Notes: generated by a model not told the origin, from the sequence alone. A DNA stretch of 64,000 nt from Piper betle (GCA_033002965.1 JAURVB010010237.1:1-64000), one strand, 5' to 3'. Shown: positions 21,733-34,660, counted from the first letter of the stretch. Made by a program: numbers and translations.

Positions 21733-21750
21733 TTGACTCGTCACTTGACT
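21733..21750. promoter_or_regulatory. Paired W-box cores upstream of CRK-C
   Basis: TTGACT occurs at 21733 and 21745, about 165-180 bp upstream of the CRK-C start codon. TTGAC[C/T] is the WRKY binding site, and CRK promoters are known WRKY targets. The corresponding spot upstream of CRK-A has diverged and lacks both. Function is inferred. Confidence 0.4.
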
Positions 21751-22026
21751 CAGACTCAAAATTGAAGAGAATTAAACGTTCCAAATATCTCCATGAAACA
21801 TATTTTTATAATTGTATAAATATGATCACGGTTAGAAATGAGTTCATGAATTCAATGTTTATAAAATTTGTGCGGACGAAAAGTAGTTTTAGATGGAATA
21901 TAATTTATTAATTAATATTTGAATTATATACGGCATGGATAAGTAATGTTTTATAAAATTATATTTTAAAAATATTTATTTATTTTTTATGTTTTATATA
22001 ATATTTATATTTTTTATGTTATTATT

Positions 22027-22051
22027 AAGGATGGGTCCGCTACCATCCTTA
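22027..22051. other. Short perfect stem AAGGATGG / CCATCCTT
   Basis: An 8-bp stem with an 8-nt loop in the CRK-C/CFM3 spacer. The loop carries GGGTCCGC, also found at the tip of the larger hairpin at 22204-22331, so both could belong to one element family. It might also act as a terminator-like fold; the evidence is thin. Confidence 0.3.
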
Positions 22052-22203
22052 GCAATCCAATTTTAATCACCATTTTTAATATCCTATTTACTCATATTAG
22101 GTTAAATAATACGATTTAACATGAGTAATTAAATGTCATCATGTTATCATGTAACATGTAACCAGGAAGGAAGAAGGGAAGAGGATATCATCATCTCCTA
22201 GAG

Positions 22204-22331
22204 TGGGTTTTGCGTCCGCCAGGGAGCGACGCCGATGGAGACGCCGAGCGTTTCCACCGTCGATCATCCCTGGAATCGACGGTGGAGACGCACGGCGTCT
22301 CATTGGCGTCGCTCCCGGGCGGACCCAAAAT
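22204..22331. mobile_element. Hairpin element over the CFM3 5' end
   Basis: The left arm 22213-22263 (GTCCGCCAGGGAGCGACGCC onward) pairs with the right arm 22274-22323, with about five mismatches over 50 bp and a loop of roughly 10 nt. The pairing continues weakly outward (GGTTTTG versus CAAAATT). This size and shape fit a small foldback MITE. The ATG that opens the CFM3 reading frame lies inside the left arm. Confidence 0.6.
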
Positions 22332-25300
22332 TTTTCCATCTTCCTACCCTGTTATCTCTGTTGGTGGTGCTCTCCCATGGCGAAAACCTCCACAAAACCC
22401 ATCATTCCCATCCTCCTCTGAACTGCAGATTCTCCATCTCCCCTCTTGCTGCTAGCCTGCTACCATGTCTGTGGCAGTCCCCGGCCGCCATATCCACCAC
22501 ACCCATTGCATCCTCGACACCTTCCACACCATGCCCCAACTCCGCCTCCACCCCTCCAAAGCTCTTTGCTTCTCCCCCTCCGCCGCTGGGTCGGCTCCGA
22601 CCCATCCCCTCTGCGGAAGCCGACGAGACCCCTCAGCCGTTGTGCACTTACCGCGGCGGGAGGCACGCCGATTCGGAAAGCCCGGTTCTTGAGCCAAGGC
22701 ATTGGATTGATGGTTGGAAGGGGAGCCGGGGGCCGAACCAGCCCAAAAAGCCGCAGTCTTTGGTGGATTATCGGCTTCGCGATGCGGATTCAAGCGGAGA
22801 TGATGAAGTTGGTGGCAGCCATGGCGGTGGAGGGAGCACAATGGATCGGATTGTTGAGAAATTGAAGCGCTTTGGGTATGTAGATGATGATGGTGATGGT
22901 GGTGGTGGTGGGAGTGGGACTGCTCGTAGACCACCAGAGAAGGGGTCCGTGGAGGACATCTTCTACGTTGAGGAAGGTGTGCTGCCGAATGCAAGAGGTG
23001 GGTTCTCTGCTGGTTCTCCATTGGGTATGGATGTTGGGGCACTTGGGGATGGGGAGAGAGTTCGGTTCCCATGGGAGAAGAAGCAGGAAGAGGTGGGGAG
23101 GCATTCGATAAAGAGTCAGAGGAGCAAGACCTCGTTGGCGGAGCTGACACTGCCTACGTCTGAGCTGGGGAGGTTGAGGAACATGGCGATCCGGATGAAG
23201 GAGAAGACTAAGGTTGGTGGTGCTGGTGTCACTCAGGCAATTGTGGATAAGGTGCATGAGAAGTGGCAGAGCTGTGAGGTTGTGAGGCTCAAATGCGAGG
23301 GTCCACCTGCCCTCAACATGAAGAGGATGCATGAAATCCTGGAGGTTAGTAGTTTATTCTCCTGCTGATGGATCTGAGTAAGTGAGAATTTTGTTCAATA
23401 TGTTGAAATTGTACACTGTAGTTTAGTGTAACTTGGTAGGATCTGAATATGCGATGATTTTGTTCCGTATGTTGCAATCATGGATTCTTCGTTTTTGTTA
23501 GTTGTTCTTTGAGTTTTAAGGAAATGTGAAAGATGAGATATTTGACTCCCTATAGTTCTCTGCTGCATTTCTTGTATTATTTGGTTTCCTCGTGGGAAAT
23601 TAGCCCGAATTCAGGCAGATGGATGCTTCGACTCTTTTGTGATTTATTTATTTTATTTTTAATTAAAAATCGGGAAATGCGAGTGTAATAAATGTGTTGA
23701 AATCTTTTGATTGGTGCCTCTGACAAATAATGTAGAAAGCTGTGTATTTGAACATTGAAATGGAGTGGCTTTTCTTATTTTCATGATTCAAATATGAGAA
23801 AACCAGAATGTGTTCTGTTTCCAACCGTCGAACTTGGGAACTTCTTGCAAGATTTTATATCGTACGAATGGTGGTAACTGATTACGAGTTAATTTTGTGA
23901 CCATCTATTTTTATTCCAAAATTTTCTTAAGTAAGGTTATGGGGTCTAAGCCTACAAAATATGATTTTTCTTAACTCTTTTCATGGAGTTAGGATGACCT
24001 AGACACAATCTTAACGTTTCTTTTTCATTGTTTCTCTTTAGTATGTAATAATGATGCTTGTGCCATCTTAATCAGAGAAAGACTGGAGGACTGGTAATTT
24101 GGAGATCTGGCACGGCTGTTGCCTTGTATAGAGGTGTCAGCTATGAACTCTCTTTGGATCAATTTCCAAGTAAAAGAAATGGGACTGTGAATAACATTCC
24201 TAATAAATCTCGTGCAACATTGGAGATGCATAAAAATGTTCAAGATCCTCATATGCAGAAGCCTCACAAAAAATTTGACTCAGATGTTAAAGACAAGCAA
24301 GAACCTCAATCTGCTCCAGAAGTAAAATATGATACTGAAATTGACAAGCTCTTGAGTACCCTTGGTCCACGTTACACAGACTGGCCAAGAGATGGCCCGT
24401 TACCTGTAGATGCCGATATGCTCCCTGGTGTGGTTCCTGGCTATAAACCACCTTTCAGGCTCCTTCCATATGGTGTTAAGTCTACTCCAGGAAACAGAGA
24501 AATGACTGCCTTACGAAGGCTTGCTAGATTCTTGCCTCCTCATTTTGCCGTTGGTATTTGCACATCTCTTTTTGACAAAATATGGCACTCGTTACTTCTG
24601 GAAGTTTGCCATGCGTCTGTTATTCAACCTGTAATTTTATATTTGGTATTGGCTTATATTACCTTTATGAACATTTATGTGCTTAGCTTTTTGTGCAATA
24701 AACAGATGTTGTATAGTTAGTAGGTGTGTTGAACAATCTGAACTTTTAAGTCACTTCTTTTAACCTATTCAGTGCTATATTTACTAGCAAATACTTCAAC
24801 TGCTCTTTAGGAAATAGTTGGTAAAATGTGCACATCTTGCGTCAGTATATCTCTTCTCAAAGGAAGAACGCCAACATGTTCCTTCTGAAGCTTTCTCCTA
24901 ATGATACATTTTGCTGCAATGTTCTTTACTTTACCTCTATTAACTTCTGCTCAATCTATGTTACAGGAAGAAGCAGACAGCACCAGGGCTTAGCAGTGGC
25001 TATGGTGAAGCTGTGGGAGAGCAGTTCTATTGCTAAGATCGCTCTAAAACGGGGTGTGCAACTTACTGCTAGTGAAAGAATGGCTTTAGACATCAAAGTA
25101 TGCTTTTGAAAACGTCTTTTCAGTTCATTGCCTTCACTCTGTGGTTCACCTTTGTGTAGTTTTTTATTTCTTAACATCATTCTATGATTCCCGTCCATTT
25201 GTAGTTCACCCTTGTCTATTCATTTTTTATTTCCAAACTTATCCTGCTTTTTGAAGTATGTCAGCATTTGGGATGTCCAGAGTTATTCTGTTTGTGTCAA

Positions 25301-27527
25301 AAATCATGGTCCGTTTATCTTCATCATCATCATCACTCCACTCCTACCACCAACATTGTACATCATTACTAACACCTTATCCCATGATGCTGGGGTCAGT
25401 AGCATGGATTTTATATTGTTTATTGTTTGCTTTTGCATTTGAACCAATGTTATTAAACCACGTAGAAACAAGTTGGTAAGTCTTAATGTCAGTTGCCCAT
25501 GCTATTGCAACACATTAAAGAGAAAATTTTAACATTGTTGTCATCATATGCTCAATTGATATCCCTTTAAGTATTATATCAGATAGCTTGAATCTTTTTT
25601 CTCTTGGTTTTTTTTTTTTTTGTGGTTTTCAATACGGTAGCAAACCCAAAGGAATAAGCAATTGATTTTTAGGTGTTTTCTATAGAAGTTAACTTGATAG
25701 ATTTCATGTTAAAGAAATGTCTTAATGGACTGTAAGACGACAACTTCGTAAATGGGCTGAATATGTGGTCCACTTGCAGAAATTGACAGGAGGCACTATT
25801 CTTTCTAGAAACAAGGATTTCCTCGTGTTTTATAGAGGGAAGGACTTCTTGTCTCCAGATGTATCGGAAGTGTTGCTGGAAAGAGAGAGATTAGTTAAAG
25901 CTCTGCAAGATGAAGAAGAGAAAGCCCGATTGAGAGCCTCTTCAGAAACTGTGTCAAATTATGAAACAATTGATCAACCAGGTACTGCTGGAACTCTTGT
26001 TGAAACTCTGGAAGCAGATACACGTTGGGGCAAAGAAGAAGAAGACGGTGACAGAGATAAGATGCTGAGAGCTGCGGAAGCAGCAAGGCATGCAGCCCTT
26101 GTTAGAAAACTCGAAAGAAAGCTCTATCTTGTGAGTTAGTGAAAATATTTGTGCACTTTCATTTGTTGAAGGGTCCAAAACCTGGAAAAGATTGTTCTTA
26201 TTTGATAATTCCTCATACATATTCTTTACTTTTCACCAGCCAGCAACTGGTTGATCAGGGGGACATGTTGTCACCTTATTTTGTCAGTTCCTTTGCAATT
26301 GCCTGTTCTTGCCTTGCTGAGAATACATGCTTCACATTATGAAAGTTTTCTTTAGCAGGGAAAGCCATTTCACTACTTAATTGATCTAGGTTTTTCTAAT
26401 ATTGAACAGGCAGAGCGCAAACTTATGAAAGCAGAAAAAACATTGTCTAAGGTTGAAGCATTCTTGAAGCCAACTAATCAGCCAGCTGATCCCCAAAGCC
26501 TGACTGATGAAGAGAGATTCATGTTTCGGAAACTTGGTTTGAAAATGAAGGCCTTCTTGCTACTTGGTAAGTGCCTTCTTATTAAAAAGTCTATACTTCA
26601 ATGGTTATCTGGTTTGTTGACATTTTCTATGCGTATTCCATGGTTCATTTTCAGGGAGGCGAGGGGTTTTTGACGGCACAGTGGAGAATATGCACTTGCA
26701 TTGGAAGTATAGGGAGTTAGTTAAGATTCAAGTGAAGGCTCAAGATTTCCAAGAAGTAAAAGATGTTGCTCTCTCTCTGGAGTCTGAAAGTGGTGGTGTT
26801 TTGGTTTCTGTTGACAAGATCTCTAAAGGATATGCAATTATTGTGTTTCGGGGGAAAGACTACCAGCGCCCTCCAATGCTAAGGCCAAAGAATCTTTTGA
26901 CAAAAAGGAAGGCTTTGGCTCGTTCTATTGAGCTTCAAAGGCGTGAGGTATTTTCACTTCGACATGATTCTAGAGATGTATTCAAATTCATGTGGTTAAA
27001 AAGTCAGAGCTTTGCATGAAAAGAAACATTAGGACAGTGCTTCATTTTGCTTGTATGTACAGCCTAAATAGCTGATTTTGCTTTGTTTCTTGGACAGGCC
27101 TTGTGGAAGCACATCTCGGTCCTGCAGAAAAATGTGGATCAACTAAAGATGGAACTTGTTAGTTCCTTTTCACCTTCTTGCAAGCATTTCATATGTAGAT
27201 TTTTACTTGTTTCTTCCTTATTTGCTTTGTTCTTTCATAGGGTCAAATGGAAAGTGTCGAGGACCAAGGGGACGAGGAATTATATGTGAAATTGGATTCT
27301 ACATATTTAACAGAAGATGAGGACACAGAGGTTCATATTACATAATTCTTTCATTGTAAAACACCATGGGGTTGGCTTGCAACTTGATCTTTGTTTCTTT
27401 CTTCTTGTAGGATGAAGATGAAGCAGCCTATCTTGAAGATTATGATAGCGAAATTTCGGATGGAGATGATGATATGGTTACCGATTTGCAAAGTGATACT
27501 AACTTTGCCTATGAAAATGTGGAATAA
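22235..27527 (+). CDS. CFM3: CRM-domain splicing factor, CFM3-like
   Basis: A chloroplast group II intron splicing factor with three CRM (CRS1-YhbY) RNA-binding domains, a family that acts with CAF1/CAF2-type partners. Nine exons: 22235-23344, 24076-24553, 24967-25097, 25780-26130, 26410-26566, 26655-26947, 27098-27157, 27241-27330, 27411-27527; the sum gives 928 codons plus stop. The order is a basic, Ser/Pro-rich N-terminus (transit peptide expected), an FPWEK motif, SLAELTLP, then CRM1 ending [22 protein letters not shown]2 ending [23 protein letters not shown]3 with [20 protein letters not shown] and [11 protein letters not shown], and an acidic tail. Domain order, spacing and the [13 protein letters not shown] lead match CFM3. 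The start is uncertain: the only upstream in-frame ATG lies in a hairpin element, and the next is internal (MDRIVEKL, about 22841). The gene converges with the GABA transporter about 400 bp downstream. Confidence 0.9.
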
Positions 27528-27933
27528 CAATTGCAACAGCACTTCTCTAATATGGGCAATATGGAGCATAATCAATCACAAGTGTATATTAAAAAAGGAA
27601 ACCGTAGCCTCAGAATAACCTTGATTGCTGTTTAAACATATTCAATCTTACCATTCTTTCAGAAGCTCATGGAGCGGGAAAGTGGTTGTATTTTCCCTTG
27701 TGCATATGTGAAGATGTAACATAAGATATATTGTATACATTTCCTTTGCAATATGCATAGGAGCAATGTGCTGTCAAATACAACTGATTTTTCATTTTCG
27801 GTAATAACTCAACTTTTCAGTATGGCTGACAGTCAAGAACAAATCTTGTCAGAAAAAAATTGATTCTACTCGATCTAATTTGTTCAAGTTAGTAACCTTT
27901 CATTATACATCCACTACTTTGTCTCTGAAAGAG

Positions 27934-30342
27934 TTACATGTCATAGAAGAATTTGTAAGTCCTGATATCTTCTACAATAAACCTTATTGCACCTATACAG
28001 CCAAGAACTGCGACAACGGAGAACAATGTAGCAATTGCAAGGTTAAGTGTCTGCAAAAAAATTGAAAATCCTTTCTTTTTGGGTAGTCTCCCAGCCTTGG
28101 TAAATGCTAAAGCTGGAAATACAAAATCTAAAGGAGTAAATCCAACGGCGCCGCATATGGAAACAAAATCCCCAAAGAAAGGCACTGCAGCAGCAACCAA
28201 AGTGATGAAGAATATGTAGACGGTTGTCAGAGCAAATCTAGTGGCGACTCGATTCCAGACACGATGAGCATGTATTGAATATCTGGGTAACAACCTTTCT
28301 TCTAGATATATATAAGTTGGTCTGCAATATATCTGATAATAACAAACAGTTCAATTTCTCATTGTTGCCATCCCAGAATAAGATGCTGTGGCAACTTCAT
28401 TCAGTTTATAGAAGTGGAAGCATCGCATTTGAGAAAAATGTGGGGGTGAAATTGAGATGCTAAATTACTCTAGAAAACATATTTTTGTTTTTTTTAAAAA
28501 AACTTTAATTGTTTAGTACACTACGGATCTAGTACTCACTTTAATGGAGAATTATCAAAGCATATAGAAGATAATGTTATGAAGCTTTGAACCAACAAGA
28601 ATATAGAAAGCATCACCTGAAAGCAACCTGTTATTTGAACGACAGCAAATATGTTTGCCGTAGCAACTGTCCATTGTGGGTTTGTTAATGATGCTAAAAT
28701 GAAAGGTTGCACTTGTGATCCAAATGCCCAGAAACCAACAAACGCAATTTGCCAGTAGGCCAACACGATAACTGTATACGCAGCAGATACCCCTTTATAC
28801 ATGTTCCATTTTGATGGCTCTCTTACTGTGCTCTGCTTAAAAGAAAAATGAAACAAATACCACAAGTAATAAATTTCATAAATAGGATTTCACGAGTCTT
28901 TTCAGCAGCTTACATATTTCTACAAAATGCATTCCATACCTGTATTTCTGGAAGCATTGCATCTCCAAATGAGAAAGCTATAGTACCCAAGGCATTGAAG
29001 GCTCTAAAAGCTTTGGTTGTAGAACTGCCTTGCAAGCTGTAGCTCAATGTTTCTCGTTTGACCTGTTTTCCTTCATGGGCATAGTTTAATGCAACAATGT
29101 GGACAGGGATTGATAAAAACATTTGTAAATAGAAATGAACCTTACCATTATATATAGTAACACCAATTGTTGTGCCAGCAAAACCAATAGTGCTCAATGT
29201 GCAGACTGCATTCACCCACCTCAAGGAGTGGATATCCGGAAGTTGTGATAGAAGAAGTTCAAGTGCCCCAAATGCCACGATGAATATTTGCAGAGTAAGA
29301 GAACCATCCTTACAGAAATACTTGTAAACTGCCTGTAAAACAGAAGAAAAAATTTTCAGATGGCACCTTGTAAGTCACAATTCACAACCAGTTAACAAAT
29401 AATTAGTTCTTTAGAACTGACCTTCAAGCAGCTACCAGCAATAATATGAATGGCAATGTTATTTCCTAGAGCAGCTACCTGCTGGAAAATGGTTATCGAC
29501 CAATAACCCCAGGGTCCTTCGTCAATCAAAAAATGTTCAATCACAAAAACAATAGTGAAGTTTCCTCCCAATAAAATCAAAAACATATGTCTTTACTTGC
29601 ATTTTACACAACTTAAAATTTCACTTAGCAGCCCAACGAAGCAAATCCAAGGTTAATGTTTCTGTATTACCAAATCAGCTAAAATCAAGCTAGATTACAG
29701 ACCAAAAATGCTTTCTGCAAGCTTGCGATAAGTAGTGTGTTTTTCTCCATTCCATTTCCACAAGGAAGCTATGAGAAGACTAGAATACCAGGTAGTAAAT
29801 GTTGCCCCCACCAAACTAATGACACCTGAAAGTAAGGAAATCTATTTATCATTAATCAGGATATCTGTCTTATATAATAGGGGTATAAATCTTTTAAATC
29901 AAATTATAGTTATCTTCATGTAAGAATTTGTAAAGGAAATTTTCTTATTCATGCTCAATTTGATCAGTTATCTTCATACTGATCAAATATTGGTTCACGC
30001 ATGTCTATCGTCTACAATCGACCAAGTCATTAATAGTTTAACAGTCAAAATTTGATCCCATGAACAGGTTGGAAGTAATATCAAATCCTGAAGTATTTAT
30101 CGGTTTTAAAAGATATATATAATTACCCACATTTTTAAAAGGTATATATAATTACCCAGATTCCATCCAAGGGATGCTACAGCGAAGGGGAGAGGGGCAT
30201 AAGCCGCAGGGGTGGCAATAGTAGTGGCAACATGGAGTGCTGCATGCTTCCAAGATCCTCTTCCTTCTGAAGAAGAAGCACCGGAAGAATATGAAGAAGG
30301 GACATCTCCGCCACCGCTAGTCTCGGTGTTAGTTTCCTCCAT
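27934..30342 (-). CDS. GABA transporter 1-like (AAAP family)
   Basis: A plasma-membrane amino-acid/auxin permease family member of the GAT1 group; GAT1 imports gamma-aminobutyrate by proton symport. Seven exons: 30342-30156, 29825-29703, 29516-29422, 29332-29146, 29070-28940, 28832-28617, 28332-27934; total 445 codons plus stop. The protein has an acidic, Ser-rich N-terminus, then about ten hydrophobic spans. Family landmarks: YWSITIFQQVA, LLLSQLPDIHSLRWVNA, FAGTTIGVTIYNG, AFSFGDAMLPEIQ, MYKGVSAAYTV, ITGCFQ joined exactly to IYCRPTY across an intron, and FFGDFVSICGAVGFTPLDFV. Substrate is inferred from homology. The ATG is chosen just before the acidic leader (MEETNTETS). The exon 1 donor is tandemly duplicated in the intron (about 30111-30158), offering a second possible donor. 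No lesion was found. Confidence 0.9.
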
Positions 30343-30474
30343 TGTGCTTGAAGATGTGGGAAAATGGAAAGGGAAGATGAACATTCATCAGAAACGGAAC
30401 TTGAGTTTCTCCCTCGCTTTTGACTTTCTTGGCAAGTGATCCAAAAAGAGTTGGTTGTGTTCTAATGGGTCTTT

Positions 30475-30626
30475 ACTAGAATTGAATTAGAGGCGACTTG
30501 GAGCAATGCTGACAGCTACTCTTTGACAAACAAGAGAGGATGCCATATGTACTAGAATTGAATTAGAGGCGACTTGGAGCAATGCCGACAGCTACTCTTT
30601 GACAAACAAGAGAGGATGCGATATGT
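30475..30626. repeat. 76-bp tandem duplication
   Basis: Two copies in direct order starting ACTAGAATTGAATTAGAGGC at 30475 and 30551, almost identical (T/C and C/G differences only). They lie about 130 bp upstream of the GABA transporter start codon, so promoter motifs inside are doubled. Confidence 0.95.
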
Positions 30627-33041
30627 ACAGATAGTATTGTCTTGTGACAAATGTGCAATAGAAGTCAAGAAAGTTTGATTAGAGGCAAGCGACGCAGAAG
30701 TCAATGGAAGGATAAGTGAAATGGATCAAACGAATCTAATCAATGCAAATGCCATCTGAAATCAGCTTCAATGAAACTTCAGTAAGTTGAAGTAGCTGAT
30801 CAAGGTTGTGTAAACATTGAGATTCTTAAACAAGGTACAAGACCATGCCACCATGCATGGATTCTCATACTCCATGAACTGTGCTTTCTTGTATGATCAT
30901 TGAACCTTACCCAATCGAATTCTGAAGATAAGCACGAAGCGCAAAAATTAAACTGCATGGCTCATGCAAACAAGTTATCTATCAGTGGATACTAGTGTGA
31001 ATGTGTGAGCTATCCGATGTCTCTTCTCCGTTGCCAACATCTAGACTCCATTCAACTCTTTTTATAATGGGTATGTTTTTATAGTGCCGAATTATATACA
31101 AATCAAATAGCTAGTTTTTAAAAAAAAAAACAATAGGAGAGTCATGGGTTGACTCCATGAGTGTGAATTTAATACTGCTTCATGCAATACATATTGCTAT
31201 CACATTAGATTAATCGTTTCAGTTATTTTATCAACTTGGAAGAGGCAATCATGTTTGAAAAATCCGATTCTTGCAGCACAATATTATAAAATAGTCATCC
31301 AGTGGCATAGTGCATAATTTTTTTATCACAAAGACAAGAAGGTGGTATTAACGATAATTAAGATGATTAAGCTAGTTATTGGCATCTCCCCCACATAATT
31401 GTAACTTTGCTTTGACAAAAAATAAAAAATTTCCAACTTGGCAATAGTGTATACAGCTTAACCAAAAAATTTTTTAAAAAAGGCAAATAGCAGTCTAAAT
31501 GCAAAGCCTCCTGCATGTACAGAGTTTAGAGAAAAGTCTGATTAACAATTGGCATCAACACCTGTTTCATAATTTTTTTATCCTTCTTAGAATAATTACA
31601 GAAAGAAGAGTCTTGGCTTCGTAAAATATTATTATTTTTATTATTATTATTAAAAAAAATTGAAAAGGCAAAGCTATTAAAAGGTGAGGGGAAGGGAATC
31701 TTAAGGCCTTAATAGCCTTTAATTTTAAAAAATCAAAAGGATTAGCGAGATGGGTCACCTTCAAGTCAACTAAGCTCTGGCCCACTGGGGCCCATTATCT
31801 ACCTAAACCGATAGGACGTCTCAACTTTGTGTCGCGCTGTAGTTACGTGGCGGCTGTTAATTGGATGCACTAACTGTGGGGGCCCTCTCAGCGTGCCCAA
31901 ATTTTGACAAATATGGATTTTGTAGGGAGGGCAAAAAGTGCCATTGTCATTTCCTTGGAAAAATTTTTCGAGTAAATATTTTTTAGAAAATTGAAGCTTA
32001 TGCCTTCTGAGTAATTTGATGGGAAACTATTGCCATCCTTTTCTTCTTGAAACTATATTTTTAGGTCAACAATGACAAAAATATGCCTCTCTACTAATTT
32101 GGTCGAGAGCTATTGCCATTATTTTCTTATGAAATTATATGTTTAGCTCAACAATGGCAAAAACATACTTATATATATGCAATGAGCCATCAAATTTTAA
32201 TAAGCAGCATTATGTATATTAATAACATCTTCAATGGTATTTACCTAGTTATGATTTTAGAAAATGCTGGAAAAAATAAAAATTAAAAAAATGGACCCAC
32301 AAAACGTGGACCCCACACAAGCCAAGACATAGATGGGCAGGTTCAGTATTTCATTTCTGCCATCCAAACAACAAGGCTTCTATCTCACTCTAGATAGGCT
32401 ATAATAACAACAAATAATTGACACCACAATATTGACTATCTTGATATTGACTAATATAGTGTACAGTGGAAGTAAACCATTAATGTGCCATGGACAAGAG
32501 AAAGAAAAAAGTAAGCCATATTGTTGAAAAAAAAATGTGTATTAAAATTAAAGAAAGAAAAAAAAAAAAGACATGGGAAAGAGTTTTCTTTTCTTGTAGT
32601 CCATGGAGTTTCTTCCAATGGCCAGTAAAGGACAGAGCTTCATCATCTCTTTCACACCTTCCTCCCTTCTTGCCTCCCTCCCTCAAGTCACCCCTTGAAG
32701 CAAGAATCTAGGGTTTGGCTAGCTCAAATATAAGGTCTCCCTCTCTCTCTCTCTTTCATCCTGTTTTTGGTCAATGTTTTTTATTCAAAACCTGTATCTG
32801 TGGCCTGTCTTCCTTACTTATTTTCTTCTTTGAACACATTTCATGCATCCTTTCTTGTTGCTTTATGCCTTTCTTTTGACCCTGGGGGATGGAGGTGGTG
32901 TGTTTATAGTCCCTTGTACGACAAGATTGTAATGGGTATTAAGTATTGTTGCCAAAGTTTTATCTTTTGATCTCTTCTGTGTGTCTGAGCGTCTGGGTTG
33001 CTTGAGTTTGTTGAGATCAGGATTTGGGTTGAATATTAGAG
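30627..33041. other. Divergent spacer between GABA transporter and WRKY
   Basis: No gene seen. Contents: A-rich tracts (31110-31135, 31640-31670, 32550-32570), a diverged two-copy tandem repeat of about 84 bp (32007-32174, words TAATTTG-TGG/CG and AACTATTGCCAT/GAGCTATTGCCAT), GGGCCC motifs near 31792 and 31881, and a CT-rich microsatellite (32739-32756) that suits the WRKY 5' leader. Confidence 0.5.
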
Positions 33042-34660
33042 ATGGAGGAAGTTGAGGCGGCTAACAGGGCAGCTGTGGAGTGCTGCCACAAGGTTCTGAG
33101 CCTCTTGTCCCAACCTCAAGAGCAGGTGCAGCAAGGGAATCTAATGTTGGAGGCTGGGGAAACTGTTGTTAAGTTTAGGAAGGTAGTTAACCTTCTTGGT
33201 TCTAGTTTAGGCCATGCAAGGGCAAGGATAGCCAAGAAAACTCAACCAAGCCCTGCACCCAAGTTCCTGTTGGATAATCCAATCTTAGGAACAGAGTCTC
33301 CTTCTATGTCTGCAGAAATTCTGAGGAGAAATTTCATTGATAGACCAACACCTGGAGTCGATTCTAGCTCAAAACTCGACATTTATGCACATATCTCCCA
33401 GAAAATTCCCTGGAGAGACCATTCAATGAAATGGGGGCTTCCTATAAGAGTATGCTCCAACTGGCTCCTCAAACAACAACTCCAGGCCAGTACCAATTTC
33501 TTCAACAGCAGCAACAGCAGAAGTTTCAGTTAAAGCAGCAGATGAAATACCACTCAGACATGATGTTTAGAAGGAGCAACAGTGGAATAAATTTTAAATT
33601 TGATAACTCCAGCTGCACACCAACGATGTCGTCTGGTCGATCTTTCATTTCATCTTTGAGCATGGATGGAAGTGCTGCAAGTTTGGATGGAAGCTCCTTC
33701 CATTTGATCAGTGCATCACAAGGATCGAATCATCGGAGTACGCATCAAACGCCAAGAAGAAGGTGTTCTGGTAGAGGAGAAGAAGGGAGTGGAAAATGTG
33801 GAAGCAGCGGACGATGCCACTGCTCAAAGAGGAGGTTCTCTTTTACCTGCAAATATTTAGTTCTTGGTTTTTGTTGAAGATTAAATTACTCATTTCATAT
33901 ACTTACATTTGGTGTAGAAAACTAAGGGTGAAGAGATCCATCAAGGTTCCAGCTATAAGTAACAAGCTAGCTGATATTCCTCCTGATGAGTATTCTTGGA
34001 GAAAGTATGGTCAGAAGCCAATTAAGGGTTCACCACACCCAAGGTAGAGTCTTTCTTACTTCTAAACTTCTGTTTTTGTTTTAACTTTTGATGGTTTCTT
34101 ACGTTTGTTTTTGTTTAACTTGATACTTATTTTACATATGTTGATTAATTTTAGTATACAGTTCTATTTTACTTTGTGCTATGTGGATCGATTGAATTGG
34201 GATTAGTGAGCATGCATTTATGTTATTTCTGGATGAAAAACATTGCAACTACTAGTGTAAGAGCCCAGAAAATTTGAGAAGCCCCTATGCATTACATTAC
34301 TGCAGAAATGAAAGACTTCCTTAAGATAGCTTAAAGGGTGTGTGTGAATAATTTTGTTATGGTTTGAAGTTATACAAGCTTTTTGTCAGTCACGGGTATT
34401 AAGAGCAATTTCCATGATCTCTTATATTGGTCGAATTCTCACAGAAAAATACCATGTCATGGAGCAAAATTCATATTACATATGTCTCAAAGTATAAAAC
34501 CATTGCTCTTGGCAGGGGATATTACAAATGTAGCAGCATGAGGGGGTGCCCAGCTAGAAAGCATGTGGAAAGGTGCTTAGAGGATCCATCAATGCTAATA
34601 GTAACTTATGAGGGTGAACACAACCATTCAAGAATGGCATCACAGTCTGCTCATGGATAA
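33042..34660 (+). CDS. Group IId WRKY transcription factor (WRKY21/39/74-like)
   Basis: A nuclear factor that binds W-boxes. Exons 33042-33834, 33918-34043, 34516-34660. Seen in order: [13 protein letters not shown] start; a GHARARIAK block equivalent to the group IId HARF motif (about residue 58); a Gln-rich stretch; [19 protein letters not shown]; the [20 protein letters not shown]ys cluster; a [19 protein letters not shown] nuclear-localisation/lead segment; then [20 protein letters not shown] with zinc ligands C-x5-C and H-x-H (EHNHSRM). The intron inside the WRKY domain after PR is the conserved one. The exon total is one base short: the frame changes between LDIYAH and [10 protein letters not shown], and one extra C at the CCC near 33397-33399 would restore it. 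I treat it as functional with a probable base-calling gap. About 354 residues when corrected. Confidence 0.85.

Noticed and set aside
22377..22421. Alternative CFM3 start at ATG reading MAKTSTKP
   Set aside because: It resembles a transit-peptide start but hits a stop after 14 codons and is out of frame with the CRM region. One indel could rescue it, but there is no other evidence.
22452..23332. Antisense frames of 180-232 codons over CFM3 exon 1
   Set aside because: Shadows of a GC-rich exon; the plus strand carries the conserved CRM protein with correct splice phases.
33042..33533. WRKY-start frame read straight through to 33533 as a separate protein
   Set aside because: After about 33388 it leaves the family sequence; the other frame carries the expected WRKY IId motifs.
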